Shown: positions 56,082 through 64,000 of the stretch, piece by piece
How positions within the stretch are numbered: position 1 is the stretch's first letter
Layout: every line of letters begins with the position of its first letter
NCBI GenBank assembly: GCA_024235855.1
Contig: JACKLN010000010.1
Coordinates: forward strand, 111,002 to 175,001
Origin: Burkholderiaceae bacterium
Lineage (GTDB): Bacteria; Pseudomonadota; Gammaproteobacteria; Burkholderiales; Burkholderiaceae_C
Direction: 5' to 3'
Length of the DNA stretch: 64,000 bases
Translations under genes and position numbers: made by a program
The notes under the pieces: model-generated
Database searches by the model: none
The model's input: only the letters and a program-made list of their open reading frames with translations
What the model was told of the DNA's origin: nothing

Positions 56082-57466
56082 TGACGACTGCTGACCTCAC
56101 CCAGCTCCTGCGCCTGCGCGGCCGCCTGCCAGCAGGTGAGCTGCTCAGGGCCATGGACGTCAGTCGCGCGACCCTGATGCGCCAGGTCCGTGCCGCCGGA
56201 GACGATGTCATCTCCCGGGGCAGCGCGCGCCGAACGACATACGCCGCGCGGCGTGCGCTACGGGGTTCCAAGTCGGCGCTCCCGCTGTACCGCGTCGACG
56301 AGCAAGGGGCGGTTCAGGAGCTTGCGCACCTCGACCTGACGTATCCGGATGGCTGCGCCGTCGAGTTCAACGCCGATTTCGGTTGGCCCCTGGATGACGA
56401 GATGCAGGCTGGTTGGTTCGACGGCTTGCCGTATCCGCTCCAAGACATGCGTCCACAAGGCTTCCTGGGACGCAACTTCGCACGCCACCACGCGGCCCTG
56501 CTGCAGGTTCCGGAAGACCCGACCGTCTGGACCGACGACCACGCCCTGCATGCGATGTCGCTGCTGGGCACAGACCTGCTCGGCAACCTCATCGTGGGCG
56601 AGCCGGCATGCCGGCAGTGGCTTGAGCGGGTCCAAGCTGACCAGCAGGCGCCGGGTGTGCAGGTCGTCGACGAGGCGATGGTCCCCGAGCGGTACGAGCA
56701 GCTGGCGGCGCGCGCCCTGGCCCAGGGCATCGTTGGCTCCTCTGCTGGCGGCGAGTTTCCGAAGTTCGAGACATTGCGCCGGCTCACGGACGGGCAGGTC
56801 CGTCACGTGCTGGTGAAGTTCTCGGGTGCCGACGATTCGGCGGGCACCCAGCGCTGGTCGGACCTGCTGGTGTGCGAGCACCTTGCGAGCCTGGCGCTGC
56901 CATCGCACCTGGCTGTCCAGGCCGCCACATCGCGCATCCACCGCTTTGGCGGCCGGACCTTCCTCGAGGTCGAGCGCTTCGACCGTCATGGCCTGCACGG
57001 GCGTTCCGGGGTGGCGTCTTGGGCTTCGGTGAACGGTGCCTTGTTCGGGCTGGCGGGCGCACCGTGGACGGAGGTGGCCCGCCAGCTCGCCGCCCGCGCC
57101 TGGCTGTCGGCCGACGACGCCCGGCTCACGGCGCTGTTGTGGCACTTCGGGCAGCTCATCGGCAACAACGACATGCACGATGGCAACCTGTCCTTCCAGC
57201 CCGGGACGCTTGGCGGGCTGGCGGTGTTCCGCCTGGCCCCGGCCTACGACATGTTGCCGATGATGTACGCGCCGGCACGGGGCGTTGAACTGCCGCCGCG
57301 CGAGTTCCGGCCCCGCTTGCCGCTGCCCGCCGAACGTGAGCTCTGGAACCTGGCCGCCAGGGCCGCCATCGGGTTCTGGCAAAGCGCCGCCGAGGACGCC
57401 CGCATCAGCGCGACGTTCCGGGCGACCTGCGCGGGCAACGCGGAGGCGTTGACTCGGATGCTCTGA
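56081..57466 (+). CDS. yjjJ: HipA-family kinase toxin with fused HTH, YjjJ type
   Basis: A 461-residue HipA-like Ser/Thr kinase. The N-terminal 60 residues form a winged-helix-like domain (TQLLRLRGRLPAGELLRAMDV), replacing the separate HipB antitoxin of other systems. GSSAGGEFPKFETL is the Gly-rich ATP loop, QLIGNNDMHDGNLSF carries the catalytic Asp and Asn, and APAYDMLPMMYAP is the metal-binding DFG-like motif. E. coli YjjJ is a related growth inhibitor; HipA targets GltX. The complete gene may act as an addiction or abortive-infection module keeping the island in place. Confidence 0.85.
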   Translation: MTTADLTQLLRLRGRLPAGELLRAMDVSRATLMRQVRAAGDDVISRGSARRTTYAARRALRGSKSALPLYRVDEQGAVQELAHLDLTYPDGCAVEFNADFGWPLDDEMQAGWFDGLPYPLQDMRPQGFLGRNFARHHAALLQVPEDPTVWTDDHALHAMSLLGTDLLGNLIVGEPACRQWLERVQADQQAPGVQVVDEAMVPERYEQLAARALAQGIVGSSAGGEFPKFETLRRLTDGQVRHVLVKFSGADDSAGTQRWSDLLVCEHLASLALPSHLAVQAATSRIHRFGGRTFLEVERFDRHGLHGRSGVASWASVNGALFGLAGAPWTEVARQLAARAWLSADDARLTALLWHFGQLIGNNDMHDGNLSFQPGTLGGLAVFRLAPAYDMLPMMYAPARGVELPPREFRPRLPLPAERELWNLAARAAIGFWQSAAEDARISATFRATCAGNAEALTRML

Positions 57467-57513
57467 AGCCTCGAGTCGCCGCCGGCACGTCGCTACACCA
57501 CTTGCCGCGACGG

Positions 57514-57540
57514 GTTCGAATCCGGTGAAGGGATTCGAAC
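57514..57540. repeat. Inverted repeat resembling two head-to-head T-arms
   Basis: GTTCGAATCC (57514-57523) and GGATTCGAAC (57531-57540) form a perfect 10-bp stem with a 7-base loop. GTTCGAATCC is a tRNA T-arm sequence, also present in this window's tRNA-Ser. It may be a relic of another attachment event. Confidence 0.45.
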
Positions 57541-57670
57541 TCGGCTCGCTTTGAGCCTGTCTCCGGAGGGCCGGCCGGGTGCTCACGGCACCGTCTAGGG
57601 TCACCCGCTGATGGGCTTCACCCCGGCCTTCGTGCTAGCCTGACAACCGTCGCGAGCGTGCTCGCCCGAT

Positions 57671-57690
57671 GGTGTACAAACTGGTGTACC
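57671..57690 (+). repeat. Right tandem GGTGTAC element
   Basis: GGTGTACAAACTGGTGTACC: two exact GGTGTAC copies 12 bases apart, 59 bases inside attR, same orientation and spacing as the left element. Confidence 0.55.
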
Positions 57691-57749
57691 GCTCAGAAGA
57701 AAAGACAAAAAGTTCATAGGAATCAAGGGCTTAGAGCTGGAAAGTTGGT

Positions 57750-57769
57750 GAATCCCTCCGACTCCGCCA
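57750..57769 (+). repeat. attR direct repeat (duplicate tRNA-Ser 3' end)
   Basis: A 20-base perfect copy of the tRNA-Ser 3' end without the rest of a tRNA; it marks the right boundary of the island. Flanking chromosome resumes 72 bases before the YdjM-like gene. The whole gap 57467-57840 holds this site, the GGTGTAC repeats and the 57514 inverted repeat, with no gene seen. Confidence 0.92.
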
Positions 57770-57840
57770 CCACGCGAACCTGACCCCGACATAACGCCCG
57801 CACCAGCGGGCGTTTTGAATGGGGCGTCAGAATCCCGGCC

Positions 57841-58848
57841 ATGGATTCCCTTTCGCAGATCGCGCTGGGGGCCGCCGTCGGGGTAGCCGCGATGGGCCGT
57901 CGCACCTCACCCTTGAAGGCTGCTGCCTGGGGCGCCGTCGCAGGCACGCTCCCCGACCTGGACGTGCTCATCGACCACGGCGACCCGATCCTGAACATGG
58001 TGCTGCATCGCGCGGAGACGCATGCGCCGTTCTGGCTGACGCTGTTTTCGCTGCCCTTTGCGATGGTGGTCGCTCGGCTGAGCGGCGAGTGGGACCGCTG
58101 GCGACGCTGGTGGTGGGCGATGTGGCTGGTGCTGGTGACGCACCCGCTGCTCGACGCGATGACGGTCTACGGCACCCAGCTGGCGCTGCCGTTCAGCAGC
58201 CACCCCTTCGGCGTCGGCAGCATCTTCATCATCGACCCGCTGTACACGCTGCCGCTGCTCGTGGGCGTGGTGTGGGCGCTGAGTTCATCGGCGGTGCAGG
58301 GGCGGCGGGCCAACGCCGTCGGGTTGATGCTCAGCACCGCCTACCTGGGCTGGACGGTGGCGGCCCAAGCGGCCGTGACCGACACGGCGCAGAAAGCGCT
58401 CGCGGCCCAGGGCATCCGCGCCGAACATCTGCTGGTGACGCCCACCGCCTTCAACACCGTGCTCTGGCGCGTGGTGGCCGTGGACGGTGCGCACTACCAC
58501 GAGGGCTTCCACTCGCTGCTGGACGAGGGCGACGCCATCCACTTCGACCGTTTCGACCGCGGCACCGCGCTGGCCGCCGACATCGGCGCCCAGGACGGCG
58601 TGCAGCGCATCCAGGCCTTCAGCAAGGGCTTCTGGGCGATGTGGGAGCAGGGCGGTCAGCTGGGCATCACCGACCTGCGCATGGGCCAGGAGCCGGCCTA
58701 CATCTTCCGCTTCGCGGTGGCCGAGCGGCGCAGCCCGGTGGTGCCGCTGGCCGAATCGCGACAGATCGGCAGCCGGCCCGACGTGAAGCGCGGCCTAGCC
58801 TGGCTGTGGCGGCGCGCTGGCGGCGAACCGCTGCCGCCGCCACGCTGA
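57841..58848 (+). CDS. Membrane-bound metal-dependent hydrolase, YdjM/DUF457 family
   Basis: A 335-residue membrane protein. MDSLSQIALGAAVGVAAMGRR and GTLPDLDVLIDHGDPI at the N-terminus and THPLLDAMTVYGTQLALPFSSHPFGVGSIFIIDPLYTLPL hold the conserved Asp/His residues of the YdjM family, with 4-5 transmembrane segments in the first half. The second half (about 165-335) is a soluble domain. YdjM is LexA-controlled in E. coli; no LexA box was seen here. Confidence 0.87.
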   Translation: MDSLSQIALGAAVGVAAMGRRTSPLKAAAWGAVAGTLPDLDVLIDHGDPILNMVLHRAETHAPFWLTLFSLPFAMVVARLSGEWDRWRRWWWAMWLVLVTHPLLDAMTVYGTQLALPFSSHPFGVGSIFIIDPLYTLPLLVGVVWALSSSAVQGRRANAVGLMLSTAYLGWTVAAQAAVTDTAQKALAAQGIRAEHLLVTPTAFNTVLWRVVAVDGAHYHEGFHSLLDEGDAIHFDRFDRGTALAADIGAQDGVQRIQAFSKGFWAMWEQGGQLGITDLRMGQEPAYIFRFAVAERRSPVVPLAESRQIGSRPDVKRGLAWLWRRAGGEPLPPPR

Positions 58849-58861
58849 GCGCGCCGGCGCG

Positions 58862-61800
58862 TCAGTCGCCGCCGCTGGCGGCCTGCATCTCCTGCACAAG
58901 CTGCTCACCCTGCCGCGCCCGCGGCGCCGACCAGCGCGCGATGCCCAGGTACAGCACCGGCGTCAGGAAGAGCGTGAACAGCGCCGCCAGCGACAGGCCC
59001 CCGAAGATCACCGCGCCGATGGACGCGCGCGCCTCCGCCCCCGGCCCGGCCGACAGCAGCAGCGGCAGCGCGCCCAGCACGGTGGAGACCATGGTCATCA
59101 TGATCGGCCGCAGCCGCGTGGTGGCGGCCTCGAAGGCCGCGTCGCGCACGCTGCGGCCCTGGTCGCGCAACTGGTCGGCGAACTCCACCATCAGGATGCT
59201 GTTCTTGGCCATCACCCCCACCAGCAGCAGCAGGCCGATCTGGCTGTAGAGGTTCAGAGACACACCGCCGAAGGTCATCGCGTAGACGGCCGCCGCCAGC
59301 CCGAACGGCACGGTGGCCAGCACCACGGTGGCGCTGGTCACGCTCTCGAACTGCGCCACCAGCACCAGGAAGACCACCAGCAGCGCGATGGCGAAGGTCA
59401 GCTGCACATCACGGGCCGTTTCCTCCAGCGTGGCCGCATCGCCACGGAACAGCAGGCCCATTTCCGGCGGCAGCTCGCGCGTGGCCAGCGCGCGCAGCTG
59501 GTCGACCACCTGCTGCAGCGGCACGCCGGCGGCCACGGCGCCGTCGATCTCCACCGCCCGGCGCTGGCCGAAGCGGTTGAGCTCGGCGGCGATGGCGCCT
59601 TCCTCGAAGCGCACGAACTGCGCCAGCGGCACCAGGCGGCCGTCGGCGGCGCGCACCTGGAACAACAGCAGGTCGCTGGGGTCGGTGGCAGCGCGCCGGG
59701 CCGACTCCACGAACACCGGCACCGCCCGGTCGCCACGGCTGAGCTCGTCCACCTCGTAGCCCTGCACCAGCGCTCGCAGCGCAGCGTCCAGCCCGGCCAC
59801 CGGCACACCCAGCGCCGCGGCGCGCTCACGGTCCACCTGCAGGCCCAGCTGCGGCTGCGACACGTTCCAGTCCACGCGCAGGTCCTGCAGTGCCGGGATC
59901 TCGCGTTCGATGGCCGCGGCAAAGGCGAAGGCCTGCTCGGCGATCGCCGCGTGCGTGTCGCCGGTGATCGCCATGCGCACACTGCCGTCGCTGGGTCCGC
60001 CACCGCCCAGGCTGCTGCCGCCGCCGAACACCCGCACGCGGGCCCCTGGCAGGCGGTCGAGCAGCGGCTGCAGGCGCGCGGCCACCTGCTGCTGCGTGAC
60101 CTCACGGTCGGCCCAGTCGGCCAGCGGCGCGATGATCTCGGCGCGGTGCGGATCCCAGCGGCCGGTGATGGTGAACACCTGCGTGACCAGACCCTCGTCC
60201 AACAGCGGTTGTAGCAGCGGCAGGGCCAGGTCCAGCTGGCGGTCGGCGTAGGCCAGCGCGGCACCGTCCGGGCCGTCCAGCCGGATGCGCAGCACGCCGC
60301 GGTCCTCGGCCGGGGCCAGTTCACTCGGCAGGCTCTGGTGCAGCCACAGTGCACCGGCGCCCAACGCCAGACACAGCGCGAACACGGCCCAGGCCCGCCG
60401 CAGCGCCCAGGCCAGCACCCGCGTGTAACCCACCGCCACCGGACGGCCGATGCGCGCCAGCGTTCGTTGCACCGGCCCGGGCGGTCCGTCGGGCGGGATG
60501 CGCGCGGCCAGCATCGGCCCCAGCGAGAGGGCCGCGAAACTGGACAGCATCACCGCGATGGCCATCACCCAGCCGAACTCGGTGAACAGCCGCCCGGTGG
60601 TGGACGGCAGGAAGGAGATGGGCACGAACACCGCCACCAGCGTGGCCGTGGTGGCCATGATGGCGAAGAAGACCTCCCGTGTGCCCAGCACCGCCGCCAC
60701 GCGCGGCCCCAGGCCGGCGGCGCGCCGGCGCTGGATGTTCTCCAGCACCACGATGGCGTCGTCCACCACCAGGCCGCTGGCCAGCACCAGCGCCAGCAGG
60801 GTCAGCAGGTTCAGCGAGAAGCCCAGCAGCCAGATGGCCGCCAGCGTGCCGATCAACGAGATGGGAATCGCCACCGCCGGCACCAGCGTGGGCCGCCAGC
60901 GGCCCAGGAACAGGCCCACCACAGCCACCACCACCACCGCGGCGATCAGCAGGCTGGCCACCACCTCGCTGAGCGCACCTTCGATGAAGATGGCCTCGTC
61001 GGCCACCACGCTGACCTGCAGCGCCTCGCCACGCGCGTTGATGCGCTCCACCACGCGCCGCACCCCTTCGGAGATGGCGACGCTGTTGGACTGCGCCTGG
61101 CGCACGACGCCCACGTTGATGACGTTGCGCCCGTCCAGCCGCACGTAGGCCGTGGCGTCGGCTGGCGCCAGCACGATGTCGGCCAGGTCGCGCAGGTACA
61201 CGCCGGGCCGCAGCTGCAGCGCGCCCAGCTGCCCGGGTTCGGTCAGCGACGCGTTGGCACGCACCAGCACCTGCAGTTCGCCGCCCTGCAGGCTGCCGGC
61301 CGGCACGTCGGCACGTGCGCTGCGCAGCGCGGTCACCACCTCGTCCACCGCCACGTTGCGCGCCGCCAGGCGGGCCGGGTCCAGGCGCACGCGCATCACC
61401 GTCTCGCGGCCGCCGAACAGGGTCACGTCGGCCACGCCGGGCACGGCCACCAGCTCTGGTTCGAGCTGTTCCTCCACCGCCCGCGTGAGCTGGTCCACCG
61501 ACAGCACGCGGCTGGCCACGGCCAGCTGGATCACCGGCTCGGCGTCGGCATCGGCCTTGACGATGCTGAGGTTCTGCACGCCCGCGGGCAGCTGCGACTC
61601 GACGCGCGAGATGGCGTCGCGCACGTCGTTGGCGGCGTCCACCAGGTTCACGTCGGGGCTGAACTCGAGGATGACGCGCAGGTTGCCTTCCTCGCTGCCG
61701 GCGCGCACCTGCACCACGCCGGGCACGCGCGAGGCCGCGCCTTCGAGCACGCGCGTGACCTCGGCATCCAGCGTCTCCGGCGCCGCCCCGGGGAAGTCGG

Positions 61801-61987
61801 CGCGCACGGCGACGATGGGGCGGTCGACGTTGGGCAGCTCGCGCAGTTCCACGCCGCGCAGCGCGCCCAGGCCGGCGATGACGATCAGCAGGTTCAGCAC
61901 CACCACCAGCCAGGGGCGGCGGATGCTCAGGGCCGGCAGGTCGCTGGCGCGGTCGGCGGCCGGCGGGGCGATGTCACCCGGGCTCAC
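58862..61987 (-). CDS. RND efflux transporter, HAE1-type permease
   Basis: A 1041-residue permease with the 12-TM RND plan: two large periplasmic loops and TM4 ASGLVVDDAIVVLENIQRRRA with the DD pair used for proton coupling, plus GVMAKNSILMVEFADQL in TM10 with the Lys. FPGAAPETLDAEVTRVLEGAASRVPGV belongs to the porter domain. It exports drugs, dyes or fatty acids with an adaptor and an outer-membrane channel. The adaptor gene overlaps by 4 bases just upstream; no TolC-type gene is in the window. Confidence 0.96.
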   Translation of the reverse strand: MSPGDIAPPAADRASDLPALSIRRPWLVVVLNLLIVIAGLGALRGVELRELPNVDRPIVAVRADFPGAAPETLDAEVTRVLEGAASRVPGVVQVRAGSEEGNLRVILEFSPDVNLVDAANDVRDAISRVESQLPAGVQNLSIVKADADAEPVIQLAVASRVLSVDQLTRAVEEQLEPELVAVPGVADVTLFGGRETVMRVRLDPARLAARNVAVDEVVTALRSARADVPAGSLQGGELQVLVRANASLTEPGQLGALQLRPGVYLRDLADIVLAPADATAYVRLDGRNVINVGVVRQAQSNSVAISEGVRRVVERINARGEALQVSVVADEAIFIEGALSEVVASLLIAAVVVVAVVGLFLGRWRPTLVPAVAIPISLIGTLAAIWLLGFSLNLLTLLALVLASGLVVDDAIVVLENIQRRRAAGLGPRVAAVLGTREVFFAIMATTATLVAVFVPISFLPSTTGRLFTEFGWVMAIAVMLSSFAALSLGPMLAARIPPDGPPGPVQRTLARIGRPVAVGYTRVLAWALRRAWAVFALCLALGAGALWLHQSLPSELAPAEDRGVLRIRLDGPDGAALAYADRQLDLALPLLQPLLDEGLVTQVFTITGRWDPHRAEIIAPLADWADREVTQQQVAARLQPLLDRLPGARVRVFGGGSSLGGGGPSDGSVRMAITGDTHAAIAEQAFAFAAAIEREIPALQDLRVDWNVSQPQLGLQVDRERAAALGVPVAGLDAALRALVQGYEVDELSRGDRAVPVFVESARRAATDPSDLLLFQVRAADGRLVPLAQFVRFEEGAIAAELNRFGQRRAVEIDGAVAAGVPLQQVVDQLRALATRELPPEMGLLFRGDAATLEETARDVQLTFAIALLVVFLVLVAQFESVTSATVVLATVPFGLAAAVYAMTFGGVSLNLYSQIGLLLLVGVMAKNSILMVEFADQLRDQGRSVRDAAFEAATTRLRPIMMTMVSTVLGALPLLLSAGPGAEARASIGAVIFGGLSLAALFTLFLTPVLYLGIARWSAPRARQGEQLVQEMQAASGGD

Positions 61988-63021
61988 GCCGGCGCCCCGC
62001 CGTTGCGGCCGACGACCTCCACCGCGCGCCCGTCGCGCAGCCGCTGCACGCCTTCGACCACGACGAGGTCACCGTCGCGCAGCTGGCCTTCCAGCAGCAC
62101 GATGCCATCCTGCCGCCGCAGCGGCCGCACGGGCACCCGCGCTGCCTTGCCGTCCCGCACCTGCCAGACGAAGGCACCGTCGCGGTCCCACTGCAGCGCC
62201 AGTTCCGGCACGGTTGGCTGGGGCGTGCCCGGCAAGGCCAGCTGCACAGCGAAGGACATGCCGGGGCGCAAGCGGTCGTCGGGGTTGGGCACCTCGGCCT
62301 CCAGCGACACGGTGCGGGCCAAAGCGTCCACGCGGCTGTCGATCTGCACCAGCTTGCCGGCAAAGTGCTGCGCGCCGTGCGCCGGCGTCGTCACCGCCAC
62401 CGGTTGACCCGGTCTGACACGCGCCAGGTGCTGCTCCGGCACGGCGAAACGCACGCGCAGCACCCGCCGGTCGTCGATCGTCGTCAGCGTGGCGCCGGCC
62501 TCGGCACGGTCACCCGGCTGCAGCGCGGCCAGGCCGACGATGCCGTCGAAGGGCGCCACCACGCGACGGTCCCGGAGCGCCTCCTTGGCCTGGGACAGCG
62601 CCAGTTCGGCTTCGCGCAGCGCCACGACAGCGTCGTCGATCTGCGTCTGCGGCAGGGCGCCGGTGCCGTCCAGCGGCGCGAAGCGGTCGCGCAGCCGCTG
62701 CGCCGCGGCCAGGCGGGTTTCGGCCTGCCGGACCGCCAGCTGTTCGGCACGGTCGTCCAGGGTCAACAGCAGTTGGCCGGCGCGCACCCGGTCACCGGCG
62801 CGGAACGCCACCCGAGTCACCTCGCCTGCGGCGGCCGCCTGCAGCGTGGCCGCACGGCGTGCGAGGCCGCTGCCCACCAGTTCCAGCGCCACGTCGTCGG
62901 CCACGCTGCGCACGGCGGCGGTGATCACAGGCGCTGCCGGCGGCGCCTTCTGGGCCAGGACCGGCAGGGCCATCGCAAGCAGCATCGAGGGCAAGGCGCG
63001 GCGGAGAAGCAGATGGGGCAT
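61984..63021 (-). CDS. RND efflux periplasmic adaptor (membrane fusion protein)
   Basis: A 345-residue MFP. A signal peptide (about residues 1-23, ending VLAQK) is followed by a lipoyl-like half (AAAGEVTRVAFRAGDRVRAGQLLLTLDD) and a short alpha-hairpin (about 90-150), then the second lipoyl half VVAPFDGIVGLAALQPGDRAEAG and beta-barrel strands. It bridges the RND permease with an outer-membrane channel. Short hairpin and length fit HAE1 systems of betaproteobacteria. Confidence 0.93.
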   Translation of the reverse strand: MPHLLLRRALPSMLLAMALPVLAQKAPPAAPVITAAVRSVADDVALELVGSGLARRAATLQAAAAGEVTRVAFRAGDRVRAGQLLLTLDDRAEQLAVRQAETRLAAAQRLRDRFAPLDGTGALPQTQIDDAVVALREAELALSQAKEALRDRRVVAPFDGIVGLAALQPGDRAEAGATLTTIDDRRVLRVRFAVPEQHLARVRPGQPVAVTTPAHGAQHFAGKLVQIDSRVDALARTVSLEAEVPNPDDRLRPGMSFAVQLALPGTPQPTVPELALQWDRDGAFVWQVRDGKAARVPVRPLRRQDGIVLLEGQLRDGDLVVVEGVQRLRDGRAVEVVGRNGGAPA

Positions 63022-63164
63022 CGAGACAGGGTGGCAGGCGCGGCGGACCGCGCCCGGCGTGAAGGGGGGAGCGCGTCCGATCGTGCCAGAGCCTGACCAC
63101 TGGCGCCGGTGTGTGGGCGTTCGGCGGCACCGGGCTTCAAAGGCGCCGCCTTCACAATCGGGCG

Positions 63165-64000
63165 ATGTCGATGACCGCGACCGGACCGCAGAGCGGATCC
63201 CAGGATCTGGCTGCTCGCTGGCGTGGCGCGGCATGGATGGGCGGCGCCGTGCTGTCCTTCCTGCTCATGGCGCTCTCCGGGCGGGAACTGTCGGCCACGC
63301 TGAGCACGTTCCAGATCCTGTGCTTCCGCAGCGTGGTCGGTCTGGTGATCGTGGGCACGTTGGCCTGGCATGCCGGCTGGCGGGTGCTGCACACGCAGCG
63401 CCCGGGCCTTCACGTGGCGCGCAACCTGGCCCACCTGGGCGGGCAGTTCGGCTGGTTCTTCGCCATCGGCGCACTGCCGCTGGCCAGCGTTTTCGCCATC
63501 GAGTTCACCATTCCGCTGTGGACGGCGCTGCTGGCCGCACTGCTGCTGCGAGAACGGTTGACGGCACAGCGCGCCGGCCTGATCGTCCTGGGCCTGGCCG
63601 GCGTGCTGATGATCCTGCGGCCCGGGGCCGGCCTGTTGCAGTGGGCATCGCTGGCGGCGCTGGGCGGCGCGGTGGCCTACGCGCTGAGCTACCTGGCCAC
63701 CAAGCGGCTGGCGCCCACCGATGCGCCGCTGGCGATCCTGTTCTACATGACCGTGGTGCAGCTGCCACTGGCCACCGCGGGGGCGCTGTGGACGTGGCAG
63801 CCCCCGGATTGGGGCCAGTGGCCCTGGATCCTGCTCGTGGGCCTGACCGCGCTCAGTGCGCACTACTGCATCGCGCGTGCGCTCAAGTTGGCGGAACTGG
63901 CGGCGGTGATGCCGGTGGACTTCCTGCGCCTGCCGCTGGTGGCACTGCTGGGCTGGTGGCTCTATGGCGAACGGGTGGACGCGCTGGCACTGGCCGGCAT
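63165..64000 (+). CDS. EamA/DMT family transporter, C-terminal part outside window
   Basis: 278 codons present before the window ends. MSMTATGPQSGSQDLAARWR precedes ten predicted transmembrane segments, of which about nine are seen: two EamA repeats with AFAIGALPLASVFAIEF-type and ARALKLAELAAVMPVDFLRLPLVALLGWWLYGE motifs; the latter is the conserved end of the second repeat. Drug/metabolite exporters of this type move amino acids or small metabolites; the substrate is unknown. Divergent from the efflux operon. Confidence 0.88.
   Translation, partial: MSMTATGPQSGSQDLAARWRGAAWMGGAVLSFLLMALSGRELSATLSTFQILCFRSVVGLVIVGTLAWHAGWRVLHTQRPGLHVARNLAHLGGQFGWFFAIGALPLASVFAIEFTIPLWTALLAALLLRERLTAQRAGLIVLGLAGVLMILRPGAGLLQWASLAALGGAVAYALSYLATKRLAPTDAPLAILFYMTVVQLPLATAGALWTWQPPDWGQWPWILLVGLTALSAHYCIARALKLAELAAVMPVDFLRLPLVALLGWWLYGERVDALALAG

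Larger units (their letters stand above)
50190..57769 (+). mobile_element. Genomic island integrated in tRNA-Ser(GCT)
   Basis: The island is bounded by a perfect 20-bp direct repeat, the 3' end of tRNA-Ser (50190-50209) and its copy (57750-57769). Net insertion is 7,560 bp, including an IS66 of 2,409 bp with its 8-bp duplication; about 5.1 kb remains as the original. Contents: disrupted tyrosine integrase, GIY-YIG protein, DUF6527 protein, ThiF remnant, HipA/YjjJ kinase. No excisionase, replication or transfer genes are seen, so it is a small integrative element now without a working integrase of its own. Confidence 0.88.

Overview
This 64 kb window is chromosomal DNA from a high-GC betaproteobacterium, most likely a Burkholderiales member of the Rubrivivax/Leptothrix/Piscinibacter type. 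The basis is very high GC with GC-rich third positions, betaproteobacterial gene orders (thrS-infC-rpmI-rplT-pheS-pheT-ihfA-merR-tRNA-Pro; clpS-clpA; accA-tilS-lysC-tRNA-Ser) and protein sequences typical of that order. The assignment is inference from family resemblance.

Layout. 1-5.2 kb: end of an acyl-CoA hydratase gene, a FecR/DUF6600-like secreted protein, a divergent tesA / ybbA-like pair, a small lipoprotein, and a minus-strand ppiC, bolA-like, msrB group. 5.4-10.5 kb: a complete branched-chain amino acid type ABC transporter (binding protein, two permeases, two ATPases), with a terminator hairpin after the binding-protein gene. 10.6-24.4 kb: a long one-direction acyl-CoA catabolism cluster behind a TetR-type palindrome: FadB-like bifunctional enzyme, M20 peptidase, thiolase, two acyl-CoA dehydrogenases, two SDRs, thioesterase, NADPH oxidoreductase, GNAT and a haloalkane dehalogenase-like hydrolase. 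Many of its genes overlap by 1-4 bases, suggesting one transcript. 24.5-30.7 kb: an MscS-related membrane protein, a small unknown protein, a DUF1223 protein, Tex and a patatin-like protein.

30.7-38.7 kb is the translation superoperon. thrS is preceded by a short threonine-rich leader ORF and mutually exclusive antiterminator/terminator stems, the classical attenuation layout. infC probably starts at AUC. 38.7-50.2 kb is housekeeping: a cold-shock protein, clpSA, mtfA, lpxH, two cyclophilins, cysS, a DNA glycosylase, accA, tilS, lysC and tRNA-Ser(GCT).

50.19-57.77 kb is a genomic island in the 3' end of tRNA-Ser, bounded by 20-bp direct repeats. Its tyrosine integrase is split by a complete IS66-family element with a perfect 8-bp target duplication; removing the element and one duplication restores a 438-codon integrase. 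Cargo: a GIY-YIG protein, a DUF6527 protein with a 5'-truncated ThiF/E1-like gene (apparent remnant of a ubiquitin-like conjugation operon), and a YjjJ/HipA-type kinase-toxin with repeated 9-mers at its promoter and start codon. 57.8-64 kb returns to chromosome: a YdjM-like membrane protein, an RND efflux pump with its adaptor, and the start of an EamA transporter.

Three genes between 21.8 and 29.6 kb (acyl-CoA dehydrogenase, MscS-like, tex) each need one single-base correction to give a full-length protein. Their clustering suggests sequence errors, though genuine mutations cannot be excluded from the sequence alone.
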